Origin: CAYRHJ01 sp964424105
GTDB lineage: Bacteria; Planctomycetota; Phycisphaerae; UBA1845
Direction: 5' to 3'
Assembly: GCA_964424105.1 (NCBI GenBank)
Contig: CAYRHJ010000007.1
Span: 62,001 to 126,000 of the forward strand
DNA: 64,000 nt
Notes under the pieces: model-generated
What the model was told of the DNA's origin: nothing
Database searches by the model: none
What the model saw: the letters and a program-made list of their open reading frames with translations, nothing else
Shown: positions 17,060-25,127 of the stretch, piece after piece
Position numbering within the stretch: the first letter of the stretch is position 1
Layout of the letters: each line of letters opens with the position of its first letter
Position numbers and translations under genes: made by a program

Positions 17060-18115
17060 TTATTTTTCCAGAAGGGCAACGCGTGATTCGTGCAGTTCCT
17101 TTTCGCGGAGGAGGGCGCGTTCGACCCGGTCTTCAAGGTGCATCAAGGCACCTCTCACCTCGTTCTCGAATTCGTGCGTTGACGTGGCGTCGCGGATGGC
17201 TCCGTGGATCCAGGTCGCGCCGAGATCGGCGGCGATTCGTTCAAACGTTGACTTCAATCGAGCAAGCTCCAGATTGGCGGGGCATTCTTCGCTCATGTCC
17301 AGTTCACCGATCATCTCGGCCAGCTTTTGCATGCCGTCGCGGGCCCGTGATATGACGGGTCGATGGGTTTGGCTTTGAACCGCGTTCCAGGCGGTATTGA
17401 CGATCAGCCCGGTCGTTCCGCGAACCTGTTTGTTGCGAGCGCGATGAAGTGATCGCTTGACGCTTTCCAATCGCTCGAGCACGAACTTAGCCTCCTGCAT
17501 GACCCGTTCGATTTGGCGGCGAGCTTTTTGAGCGTGGTCCAGGTCGGCGACGATTCCGCGCAGCTTGTTGGCTGTTTCGGTCTCCTGCGCAAGGATTGTT
17601 TGGGCGCGCTGGTCGAGCAATCGTTGGTATTCGGTTTCGGTGCCCTGAAGCGAGTCGAGCTGATTCTCGATTTCCTGAAGCTGCAAGGCCATCTCGTCAA
17701 TAACACGCAGGAGTTTCTCGTGTTCCTGCCGGGACTCGTACTGACGGTTGCGCCAGGTTTCGACTTGCTGATCCTGGCGCGCAAAAAGCGAGGTCAGCAG
17801 ACCCAGCAGGCCGGGGTTTTCCAGCCGATTGATTTCCGCTTCGACCTGCTCCAGCTCCGATTCAAGGTACTGCAATTGGTAGGCGTCTTGTTTGAAGCGG
17901 TCTTCGAGATCGACCTTTTCCCGGCGGAGCCGTTCTTGCAACTCGAGTTGGCGGCGGACGGTGACGCTTTGATTATCGGCAGTGGGATCCACGAATCGTC
18001 TCCATTGTGTTGCAGCACGGCGGACGAAGCAGGTTTCGGCCAGAATGGGGAGGGGCTTAACTATGCGGTTGGGCGACGAAGCCTGGCGAAACGGATCGGT
18101 TGCGCACGCATTCAA
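17060..18115 (-). CDS. Coiled-coil protein of unknown function
   Basis: 351 residues, not recognised. Residues about 50-230 are almost continuously heptad-like and charged (LQERLRREKVDLEDRF, YLESELEQVEAEINRLE, DEMALQLQEIENQLDSLQ), predicting a long coiled coil. A short non-coiled patch follows (TTGLIVNTAWNAV), then another helical segment. No signal peptide or membrane helix is evident. It is the last gene of an apparent minus-strand operon and follows the PH-domain membrane protein after 30 nt, so the two may work together at the membrane; that is inference from order only. Confidence 0.7.
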   Translation of the reverse strand: MNACATDPFRQASSPNRIVKPLPILAETCFVRRAATQWRRFVDPTADNQSVTVRRQLELQERLRREKVDLEDRFKQDAYQLQYLESELEQVEAEINRLENPGLLGLLTSLFARQDQQVETWRNRQYESRQEHEKLLRVIDEMALQLQEIENQLDSLQGTETEYQRLLDQRAQTILAQETETANKLRGIVADLDHAQKARRQIERVMQEAKFVLERLESVKRSLHRARNKQVRGTTGLIVNTAWNAVQSQTHRPVISRARDGMQKLAEMIGELDMSEECPANLELARLKSTFERIAADLGATWIHGAIRDATSTHEFENEVRGALMHLEDRVERALLREKELHESRVALLEK

Positions 18116-18145
18116 GGCAGAATTTTGCGGACCCCAATTTGGCGG

Positions 18146-18814
18146 TTACAGGTGCGGTTGGCAGTCCAAGGCACGGCGGATGGCTTTGCGGACCTCGGTG
18201 TGGATTTCCTGGGGATGGGTCACGTTGGCCCAGGCGACGCGTCGATCGCCTTCGGGCGCGAGAACGAAGTGAAGCGTCCCTAACCGGGTCAGGGATTCAC
18301 CGAAGTTGGCGGTGATGGCGGTGTTTCGAATGTTCACCAGCGGACATTCGAACACTTCGGATTTGAAAACTCCCTGAATGGTCATCACCCGCCGATTGGT
18401 CAGGACGTAGGAGCGCGACACCCAACGCAACATGGCCACACCGATGCGAGCGCCCATGATGGCGAGCATGGAGGTCATCAGGCGGGACTCGGAAATGTTG
18501 GATACGATTTCGGCGATCCAACCCGCGGCGGCCAGGATCACGAGGGTCACCACGATCCAGTTTATGGAGTCGAACAGAATGAACCAGGGTGAAGGCTTGA
18601 TGGCGAAGATGATGGATTCGCCGCCGCCGATGAGGTCGGGCGGGACGAGCGTCATTTCTACGGGATGGGTTTCAGCTACGGCTTCGGTTGACCCTCGCGC
18701 CACGGCTGCGTGGACGGCGGCGGGGCGGGCGCCGCGGGGCGAAAACTCGAACGACAGGCTGGGAGCCGCGGGGATCGTGTCGCAGGGGCGATTGGTCGTG
18801 GTTTCGAGTCGCAT
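18146..18814 (-). CDS. Membrane protein with bacterial PH domain (DUF304/YdbS type)
   Basis: 222 residues. After an N-terminal hydrophilic stretch there are two closely spaced membrane segments around residues 80-125 (WFILFDSINWIVVTLVILAA and a second containing MLAIMGARIGVAML). A bPH2-type domain follows, with YVLTNRRVMTIQGVFKS, ECPLVNIRNT and RLGTLHFVLAP. Such proteins have two helices and a cytoplasmic PH-like domain; their role is poorly known, with links to membrane stress and sorting. It lies between hpt (56 nt upstream) and the coiled-coil gene (30 nt downstream), all on the minus strand. Confidence 0.82.
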   Translation of the reverse strand: MRLETTTNRPCDTIPAAPSLSFEFSPRGARPAAVHAAVARGSTEAVAETHPVEMTLVPPDLIGGGESIIFAIKPSPWFILFDSINWIVVTLVILAAAGWIAEIVSNISESRLMTSMLAIMGARIGVAMLRWVSRSYVLTNRRVMTIQGVFKSEVFECPLVNIRNTAITANFGESLTRLGTLHFVLAPEGDRRVAWANVTHPQEIHTEVRKAIRRALDCQPHL

Positions 18815-18870
18815 GTTTCTATCCGATCAAACGTCGCAACGGATAATGCCCACGTGTCGTGCCAAGCCGA

Positions 18871-19416
18871 TCAGTAGGCGGACGGCTTGAGCACGGCGAT
18901 GTGCGGCAAATTCCGATATTGACCATCATAATCAAGTCCATAGCCAACCACAAACTCGTCTTCGATATCAAATCCGACGAAATCAGCCTGAATGCCCTGA
19001 TGGTCCTTGTTGGTCTTCCTTAGCAAGACGGCGGTCGCGATGGATTCGACGTTTCGAGCCGCCATCTCGCGTTGCACGAGCCGCAAGGTGTTTCCGGTGT
19101 CGAGGATGTCGTCGACGATGAGAACGGACCGGTTTCGAAGGTCAGCTCCGGCGTCGAGCCAACTCCTGATTTCAGCCCCGCGAGACTCGGTGGATCGGCC
19201 GGGGTAGCTCGTCACGCTGACCACCTCCACCCGCATTCTTATCGGCAGTTGGCGCATCAGGTCCGCCAGAAAAACGATGGCGCCGTTCAGAATGGGCACC
19301 AGAACCAGGGGATGCGGTTGTTCGTGATACCGGCGAGTGATTTCGGCAGCCATCTCCGAAACCCTGTGGGCCAATTGCGTTTGGGAGATGATGATTCGAT
19401 CGATGTCACTGTGCAT
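18871..19416 (-). CDS. hpt: Hypoxanthine phosphoribosyltransferase
   Basis: 181 residues, the normal size. Key motifs: LVPILNGAIVFLADLMRQL near the N-terminus, the flexible-loop region VVSVTSYPGRST, the PRPP-binding signature SVLIVDDILDTGNTL and the C-terminal ADFVGFDIEDEFVVGYGLDY with the purine-binding aspartate/valine region. It converts hypoxanthine or guanine plus PRPP to IMP or GMP in purine salvage, in the cytoplasm. It follows nadA by 27 nt; both enzymes use phosphoribosyl chemistry, and they are probably co-transcribed. Confidence 0.93.
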   Translation of the reverse strand: MHSDIDRIIISQTQLAHRVSEMAAEITRRYHEQPHPLVLVPILNGAIVFLADLMRQLPIRMRVEVVSVTSYPGRSTESRGAEIRSWLDAGADLRNRSVLIVDDILDTGNTLRLVQREMAARNVESIATAVLLRKTNKDHQGIQADFVGFDIEDEFVVGYGLDYDGQYRNLPHIAVLKPSAY

Positions 19417-19443
19417 GGGTCGTGGGTCGATTGGAACCGCCGA

Positions 19444-20556
19444 TCACCGCGCCGCCACTGGCCCGGCTGCGGCGTGGGACAGCATACGGTCCAACGCGAC
19501 CAGCGCCCAGCGCCGCACGTCAGGCTCGACACGAATGCGGTTCACCGGCTGATCGCTAGCGAGGCTATCCAGTGCGTATAGCAGATGCTTGGGATCGATA
19601 CGGTACATGGTCGTGCACAGACACTGGATCCCAGCCAGGGAGCGGATGGACTTGTCCGCGTGCTGCTGGGCGAGACGGGTAATCAGGTGGATTTCGGTTC
19701 CGATGGCCCACTTCGAGCCGGGCGGCGAGTTCCGCACGGTCTGGATGATGTATTCGGTGCTTCCCACGTCGTCGGCCTTTTGAACCACCTCCCAGGTGCA
19801 CTCGGGATGGACGAGGATTCGAATGTCGGGATCAACCCGTCGCAACTCGTCGCAGTTGGCCGGCGTGAACAAACCATGAACACTGCAATGCCCCTTCCAG
19901 AGGAAAAATCGCGCGTTGGCAATCTGCTGACTGTTCAATCCGCCGGACGGCTTGGCTGGATCGTATAACACCATACTTTCCAACGGGAAGCCCATGGCGA
20001 ATGCGGTGTTTCGGCCCAGGTGCTGATCGGGCAGAAAGATGACTTTGTCGCCTTGCTCCAGTGCCCAGGCGAGGATTTGGCGGGCGTTGCTGCTGGTACA
20101 GCAAGCCCCGCCGTGCTGCCCGCAGAAGGCTTTGATGTTGGCGGCGGAGTTGACGTAGGTGATAGGAATCAGCGTGCCATTCGTCGTCGCGGTCAAGACA
20201 TCCCAGGCGTCCTCGAGTTGGTCGATGTGGGCCATGTCAGCCATGCTGCAACCGGCGGACAAGTCCGGGAGGATGACCTTGACTGACTCGTCGGTCAGAA
20301 TGTCTGCGGATTCTGCCATGAAATGCACGCCGCAAAAAACGACGAATTCGGCTTGGGATTGCTGAGCGGCGATTTGTGAAAGCTTCAGGCTGTCGCCGGT
20401 GAAATCGGCGAACTGGATCACGTCGTCTTTCTGATAATGATGGCCCAGGATGACCAGGCGCGAACCGAGCTGGACCTTTCGCTCGCGGATGCGATCGAGG
20501 ATCGCCTGCGGCGAAAGCTCGTCGTACTGGCAGGGCAGCGGGGGTTGAAACAACAC
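19444..20556 (-). CDS. nadA: Quinolinate synthase A
   Basis: About 370 residues from GTG 20556, chosen because AAGGAG lies 7 nt before it; the longer ORF from ATG 20586 would start right beside the putative TATAAT (minus strand, 20595-20600). Motifs fit NadA: VILGHHYQKDDVIQFADFTG, FCGVHFMAESADIL, LSAGCSMADM, HPECTWEVV and LAGIQCLCTTMYRIDP. The cysteines in FCGVH, HPECT and QCLC correspond to the 4Fe-4S cluster ligands. It condenses iminoaspartate and dihydroxyacetone phosphate to quinolinate in NAD synthesis. First gene of a four-gene minus-strand operon; nadB and nadC are not in the window. Confidence 0.93.
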   Translation of the reverse strand: MLFQPPLPCQYDELSPQAILDRIRERKVQLGSRLVILGHHYQKDDVIQFADFTGDSLKLSQIAAQQSQAEFVVFCGVHFMAESADILTDESVKVILPDLSAGCSMADMAHIDQLEDAWDVLTATTNGTLIPITYVNSAANIKAFCGQHGGACCTSSNARQILAWALEQGDKVIFLPDQHLGRNTAFAMGFPLESMVLYDPAKPSGGLNSQQIANARFFLWKGHCSVHGLFTPANCDELRRVDPDIRILVHPECTWEVVQKADDVGSTEYIIQTVRNSPPGSKWAIGTEIHLITRLAQQHADKSIRSLAGIQCLCTTMYRIDPKHLLYALDSLASDQPVNRIRVEPDVRRWALVALDRMLSHAAAGPVAAR

Positions 20557-20594
20557 GGGGGTGCTCCTTAACGACGCCGACACCATCCGCTAGT

Positions 20595-20600
20595 ATTATA
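20595..20600 (-). promoter_or_regulatory. Putative -10 element for nadA operon
   Basis: TATAAT on the minus strand, 39 nt before the GTG start at 20556. No convincing -35 at normal spacing is seen. Together with the AAGGAG site at 20564-20569 it supports the shorter NadA start. Confidence 0.4.
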
Positions 20601-20618
20601 TCTGACAACGGAATCAAT

Positions 20619-20945
20619 AGCATGCCAACTTCAAGAGAATCGAAAAGCCGGAGGCCGGAGGCTGGAGGCCGGAGGCCGGAGGCTGGAGGCGGGGGGCGAT
20701 CCTGCTGGGTTTCTCTGTGGCCACACCTCTGTGGCTGAATGATGCGGAGGATGGCCACAGAGGGCACAGAGGCCACAGAGGGCGGTGAGGAAGGGTTTCA
20801 CGTGACCTTCGACTTTCGACTTTTGACTTTCGACTTTTGACTTTTGACTTTTGACTTCGACAAGACCGTCGCAGGAGTAGTAAAGAGAAGGAGAATAGGC
20901 CATTCTGAACCATAAACTATTTACCGGCCAGCACTTAGGAGTCGT
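20619..20945. repeat. Block of short tandem and simple repeats between nadA and the aminopeptidase gene
   Basis: Holds three kinds of repeats: GGAGGCC/GGAGGCT units (20645-20695), copies of GGCCACAGAGG (about 20715-20785) and about eight copies of TTTTGACTTTCGAC-like units (20803-20860). Both ends carry the same sequence: GCATGCCAACTTC at 20619-20633 and again at 20996-21010, where it is the aminopeptidase start codon region. Confidence 0.7.
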
Positions 20946-20997
20946 ATTGCCGCTTCCTGGTGCTTTTTCCAACTGTGGGCGAGAATGGGGCAAGAGC

Positions 20998-23844
20998 ATG
21001 CCAACTTCGCGTGAAACGAAAAGCATAATTCGCTGGGTACGGTCCGGTTCAATCCATGCCGGCAGGGCGATTTCACGTTGGCCTATCTCCACGCCGAGAT
21101 CGGACGTGTTTCGGCGGCTGACGATCGCGATTCTGTTCGGCGTATTCGCGCGTCCGATTCACGCCGGCGACGCAGGGGACCTGAAAGCCGGTGGCGATGT
21201 CGCGGCAGGCGTAGTAGCGGACGGCGAAGTAGCGGACGGCGAAGTAGCGGTAGACCATGCAACGGGTGAACAGGCGGCTGGTGGTCAGGCGGCTGGGCAC
21301 GCGGTTGCGGAGGAATCGGAATCGACGGCGTTGGGGAATCGATTTCCGCCGGATCGATTGGTCGATTTCACGCATTTGAAGTTGGAATTGGAATTCGACG
21401 ATTTCATCAAAAAATCATTTCGGGCGACGGCGACGCATACGCTGCGTGCGATCGCAGCCGGCGGGCGGCGCGTCCGATTCGACGCCGTGCGCTTGAACAT
21501 AATAGCCATTACTGTTAACGGTGAATCGACATCGCGCTTCAGTTACGATGGAAAGCAACTCGTCGTCGAGACGCCAGACGATCTGCCGACTGATCGCGAC
21601 ACGGTCATCGCCATCGAATACGAATGCATCGCGCCGGTCGAGGGCATGCACTTTGTCCTGCCGGACGAAACCTATCCGCATCGCCGGCCACAGATTCACA
21701 CGCTCGGTCAGCCGGAATACAACCGCCATTGGCTGCCCTGTCACGATTTTCCCAACGAACGGGCGACCACCGAAATGTTGATTACCGTTCCACGGGGGTT
21801 CAGCGTGTTATCCAATGGCGAGTTGGTCGAACGCCGGGACGTGGGCGAGACGACCGTCTTTCATTGGCGGCAGGATTCGGCACACGTGGCCTATCTCATT
21901 TCGCTGGTGGTGGGATCATTCGCCGTCGTCGAGGACACCTGGCGGGGAATACCGGTCACCTATTGGGTGCAGCCGGGTAAGGAGGAAGACGCGCGGCGGG
22001 CGTTGGGGCGGACACCTGAAATGATGACGTTTTTTTCCGACCTGCTCGATTACGCCTATCCCTATGCACAGTACGCCCAAGCATGTGTGCATCAATTCCA
22101 ACTGGGTGGAATGGAGCATACGTCAGCCACGACCCTGTACGATCAGCTCGTTTTCGATAAACGGGCGGCCATCGATCACGATCAGGAAGGATTGATCGCC
22201 CACGAATTGGTGCACCAATGGTTCGGCGATTTGATCACCTGCCGGTCGTGGGAACACGTTTGGTTGAACGAGGGCTTCGCGACATTTTTCGACGACGTCT
22301 GGTACGAACATTCCAAAGGCCACGATCAGGGATCCTATGACCGATGGTTCAAATTTCGTGACGTGGCGGGTCTTGGCAGAGAGGGTGATACCGATCCGCT
22401 GTTGTGGCGGCGATACGAACATCCCCGCGAAACGTTCCAACATGGCGATTATCTGCCGTACGGAAAAGGCAGTTCGCTGTTGCACATGTTGAGGCATCAA
22501 CTCGGTCAGGAGGTGTTCATCCGGGGCATTCGTGAATACGTTCGGCGCTTCGCCGGCAGGGAAGTTGAAACGAACGACTTTCGAGGCGTGATGGAATGGG
22601 TCGCGGGGCGAAATCTTGAGTTGTTTTTTGCCGACTGGGCCTATCGACCGGGCGCTCCTAGACTTTCCGTTGATTATGAATGGGACGACGAATCGCGATC
22701 GGCTGTTGTCAAGATCGAGCAGACGCAAGACATCGACGAAAATCGCCCGGCCTTCGCTATGCCGTTGGACCTGTATTTTCGATCCGCCGGTGAGGAGCTG
22801 ACCGTAACGGTGGACGTTTTCCGTCGCAAGGAAACGTTTCGGCGGCGATTCGACGACCCCCCGGATCTGTTTTGCGTCGACCCGCAGGCTGGCGTGCTCA
22901 AGACGCTGGAATGCCGAAAACCGCGCCCGATGTGGCTTGGGCAATTGCGGCAGGGGCCCACGGTGGCGTCAAGATGCGAAGCCGCTGCTCAATTGAAGCA
23001 CTGGGACCGCCCGGAGGTCGTAGAAGCGTTGGGAGAGTCGTTGGCGGACGCGGGCGAGTTTTGGGGCGTTCGGGCGCAGTCGGCCTATGCGTTGGGATCG
23101 ATGCAGAGTCATCGAGCGTTGCGAACGCTTCTCGACGCATTGGTGGCCGATGGAGCGTTATCCGGCGCGGAGAATTCAAAAGTACGCGCTGCGGCTGCCC
23201 GCGCGTTGGGGTTCTATCGAAGTTCGGAGGTGACGGCAACCTTGGTGCGACTGGCTGAACAGGATGAAAGCTACGCGGTTGAGGCGGCGGCCACGCGGGC
23301 CATCGGATCTGCCGGGCGGCGGGAAGCGTTGAGCACGCTGGCTGCCAACGTGAACAAGGAGTCGTATCAGGATCAGATTCGCAAGGCTGCGGTGTGGGCA
23401 TTGGGAGAATTGGGCGAGGCGGGCGGTGTGGAGTCGTGCATGCGCGTGGCAGGTTACGGTCATCATGATCGTACGCGGCCTATCGCGATCGAGGCACTGG
23501 GGAAATTGGCGCTTCTTGGTCACGACACGGAAGCGATTGAATCACTCCTGATCAGATTGCTGCATGATCCGGAGCGCCGGGCGCAGGTCGCGGCTGTTGA
23601 GGTTTTGGGAAAACTGGGCACGACGACCGGTATTTCGTATTTGGCGGCCTTTGCTCAACTTCATCCGCGATGGGAAATGCGGCGGGCGTCATGGGAGGCC
23701 CTTCTGGGCGTGGCGGAGTGGGGCGATGGTCGGAAAATCGCGGAAATCGTGCGGACCCAGATTCGAGCTTTGCGTGGGCGACAGGAAGCACTGGAAAAGC
23801 GGTTCGGTCGGTGGGATAAGCCATTGGACAGGAACGGCGATTGA
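20998..23844 (+). CDS. M1-family zinc aminopeptidase with C-terminal HEAT repeats
   Basis: About 948 residues from ATG 20998. The hydrophobic signal RRLTIAILFGVFARPIHAG begins about 37 residues in, so GTG 21106 may be the true start. An in-frame 15-bp microrepeat then encodes VADGEVADGEVA (21209-21252). The catalytic domain shows GGMEHTSA near residue 370 (GAMEN-like), HELVHQWFGD near 401 (HExxH zinc site) and WLNEGFATFF with the third zinc ligand. Residues about 660-930 are HEAT-like helical repeats (ALGSMQSHRALRTLLDAL, ALGELGEAGGVESCM), replacing the usual ERAP1-like C-terminal domain. An exported peptidase is expected. Confidence 0.88.
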   Translation: MPTSRETKSIIRWVRSGSIHAGRAISRWPISTPRSDVFRRLTIAILFGVFARPIHAGDAGDLKAGGDVAAGVVADGEVADGEVAVDHATGEQAAGGQAAGHAVAEESESTALGNRFPPDRLVDFTHLKLELEFDDFIKKSFRATATHTLRAIAAGGRRVRFDAVRLNIIAITVNGESTSRFSYDGKQLVVETPDDLPTDRDTVIAIEYECIAPVEGMHFVLPDETYPHRRPQIHTLGQPEYNRHWLPCHDFPNERATTEMLITVPRGFSVLSNGELVERRDVGETTVFHWRQDSAHVAYLISLVVGSFAVVEDTWRGIPVTYWVQPGKEEDARRALGRTPEMMTFFSDLLDYAYPYAQYAQACVHQFQLGGMEHTSATTLYDQLVFDKRAAIDHDQEGLIAHELVHQWFGDLITCRSWEHVWLNEGFATFFDDVWYEHSKGHDQGSYDRWFKFRDVAGLGREGDTDPLLWRRYEHPRETFQHGDYLPYGKGSSLLHMLRHQLGQEVFIRGIREYVRRFAGREVETNDFRGVMEWVAGRNLELFFADWAYRPGAPRLSVDYEWDDESRSAVVKIEQTQDIDENRPAFAMPLDLYFRSAGEELTVTVDVFRRKETFRRRFDDPPDLFCVDPQAGVLKTLECRKPRPMWLGQLRQGPTVASRCEAAAQLKHWDRPEVVEALGESLADAGEFWGVRAQSAYALGSMQSHRALRTLLDALVADGALSGAENSKVRAAAARALGFYRSSEVTATLVRLAEQDESYAVEAAATRAIGSAGRREALSTLAANVNKESYQDQIRKAAVWALGELGEAGGVESCMRVAGYGHHDRTRPIAIEALGKLALLGHDTEAIESLLIRLLHDPERRAQVAAVEVLGKLGTTTGISYLAAFAQLHPRWEMRRASWEALLGVAEWGDGRKIAEIVRTQIRALRGRQEALEKRFGRWDKPLDRNGD

Positions 23845-23904
23845 GATCAATATGCCCGGTTGATCAGCGAATTATCAACGTGAACATCATCATGACACGC
23901 GTCG

Positions 23905-23931
23905 GGGACCGCTTCTTGACGGTCGCGGAAC
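23905..23931 (-). repeat. Repeat family A, degenerate short copy
   Basis: GGGACCGCTTCTTGACGGTC and following GCGG matches the end of family A in reverse orientation, in the 123-nt gap before the paralogue pair. Confidence 0.55.
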
Positions 23932-23967
23932 TGAAAGACGCGATCGCGTTATTGAAAGGAAAGATGT

Positions 23968-24501
23968 GTGACTGGACGAATCCTATCCATCGTGGTCATA
24001 GCGGGATTGGGGCTTCTCATCTGGCAGAAGAATCAGTCCGTCAAGGAATTTGACGAGCAGCAGGAGAAGCTCATCCCGGCGGAGCTTGAGCCGGAAGGTC
24101 AGAAGGCACAGTATTTCGACCCCGACGTCGAGGGTGAGGAACCGGGCGCCCCGCCCGATTTTCACGTGGACTTGGACTTGCGAATCGAGGGTCCGCGGTA
24201 CGTCATGCATTTTACCATTACCGAAAGTCACGGATGGTATGTGGATCACATCTACGCCGAAATCTGGTACGTCCAAGTGGACGAAAATGGCGACGAGAAG
24301 CAGATCGGAGACCGCTTGCAACACTTGTGCCACAGTTACCTAGACTTCAACTCGACGCTGCAATGTCAGACCACGCTTCAGGATCACGAGTTTGAGGAGC
24401 TTTTCAGTGGTGAATACCCCGGCGTGGCCGGTTTCGGTACAACGGAGAATTGGCGGGGGCGAGTCGCCAATTTTGGGAAAGTGCTGGCTCCACGAACTTG
24501 A
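23968..24501 (+). CDS. Unrecognised membrane-anchored protein, paralogue 1 of a tandem pair
   Basis: 177 residues, family not recognised. Start GTG 23968 follows GAAAGGAAAGA. One N-terminal membrane helix (ILSIVVIAGLGLLIWQ), an acidic Pro-rich linker, then a soluble domain. It shares with the next gene two blocks: HFTITESHGWYVDHIYAEIW and HLCHSYLDFNSTLQCQTTL, in the same order and spacing. The soluble part is probably periplasmic or extracytoplasmic. The intergenic distance to paralogue 2 is about 30 nt. Confidence 0.75.
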   Translation: MTGRILSIVVIAGLGLLIWQKNQSVKEFDEQQEKLIPAELEPEGQKAQYFDPDVEGEEPGAPPDFHVDLDLRIEGPRYVMHFTITESHGWYVDHIYAEIWYVQVDENGDEKQIGDRLQHLCHSYLDFNSTLQCQTTLQDHEFEELFSGEYPGVAGFGTTENWRGRVANFGKVLAPRT

Positions 24502-24531
24502 AATCAGAGCGGTCGCTTGTTGCCACCTGAA

Positions 24532-25113
24532 ATGAACGAGTGTTGCGGGGACGTCGGTTGCAGCGCTGCTGATGTGCCGCCACTGCGCAGGTCGATGCGG
24601 CTGGCCTTGGCGAAGCGGGCCGTCGTGGTGATCGTGCTATCGGCGCTCGTGGTCGCGGTATGGAAGATTCGACAAGCCCCTACACCATCGCCCGCCCCTG
24701 AATCGACCAAGCTTCCCATGTATCAAAAGGTCGGTGTGGAGCACGAGGGCGTTGAACCCACCGGCGACCCCGTGTTCGACGTAACGGTGGAAGTGCGTCA
24801 GGAGAACGTCAGGACGGTTTTGAGTTTCTATATAACCGAACGGCATGGCTGGTACGCCGATGAGCTGTTCCTGGAATTCTGGTATGAAGAGCCGGATGAT
24901 GGGGGTGGGCGATCGGTGGACGTCAGACCGGTGCGATTGCTGTGCCAAAACTATCTCGATTTCAATTCCACGCTGGTCCAGGAATCAACGCTGATGGAAC
25001 GTGATTTTCCTTCGTTGGCCGACCGTGACCCCGCGGAGCTAATTCGAAATGTCGATCGATGGAAGGCACGGATCAGCAGTTGGCGTCGTGTCTTGGCCCG
25101 ACCCACTCCTTAA
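24532..25113 (+). CDS. Unrecognised membrane-anchored protein, paralogue 2 of a tandem pair
   Basis: 193 residues from ATG 24532 (TTG 24517 is possible). It has a cysteine-bearing N-terminal stretch, one membrane helix (AVVVIVLSALVVAVWKI), a Pro-rich linker and a soluble domain sharing the blocks SFYITERHGWYADELFLEFW and LLCQNYLDFNSTLVQESTL with paralogue 1. A conserved HGWY...E(I/F)WY and CxxYLDFNSTL core defines the pair. The C-terminus ends in WRRVLARP versus FGKVLAPR in the first copy. A gene duplication in place is evident; function unknown. Confidence 0.75.
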   Translation: MNECCGDVGCSAADVPPLRRSMRLALAKRAVVVIVLSALVVAVWKIRQAPTPSPAPESTKLPMYQKVGVEHEGVEPTGDPVFDVTVEVRQENVRTVLSFYITERHGWYADELFLEFWYEEPDDGGGRSVDVRPVRLLCQNYLDFNSTLVQESTLMERDFPSLADRDPAELIRNVDRWKARISSWRRVLARPTP

Positions 25114-25127
25114 ACGCAGCCCATGGC

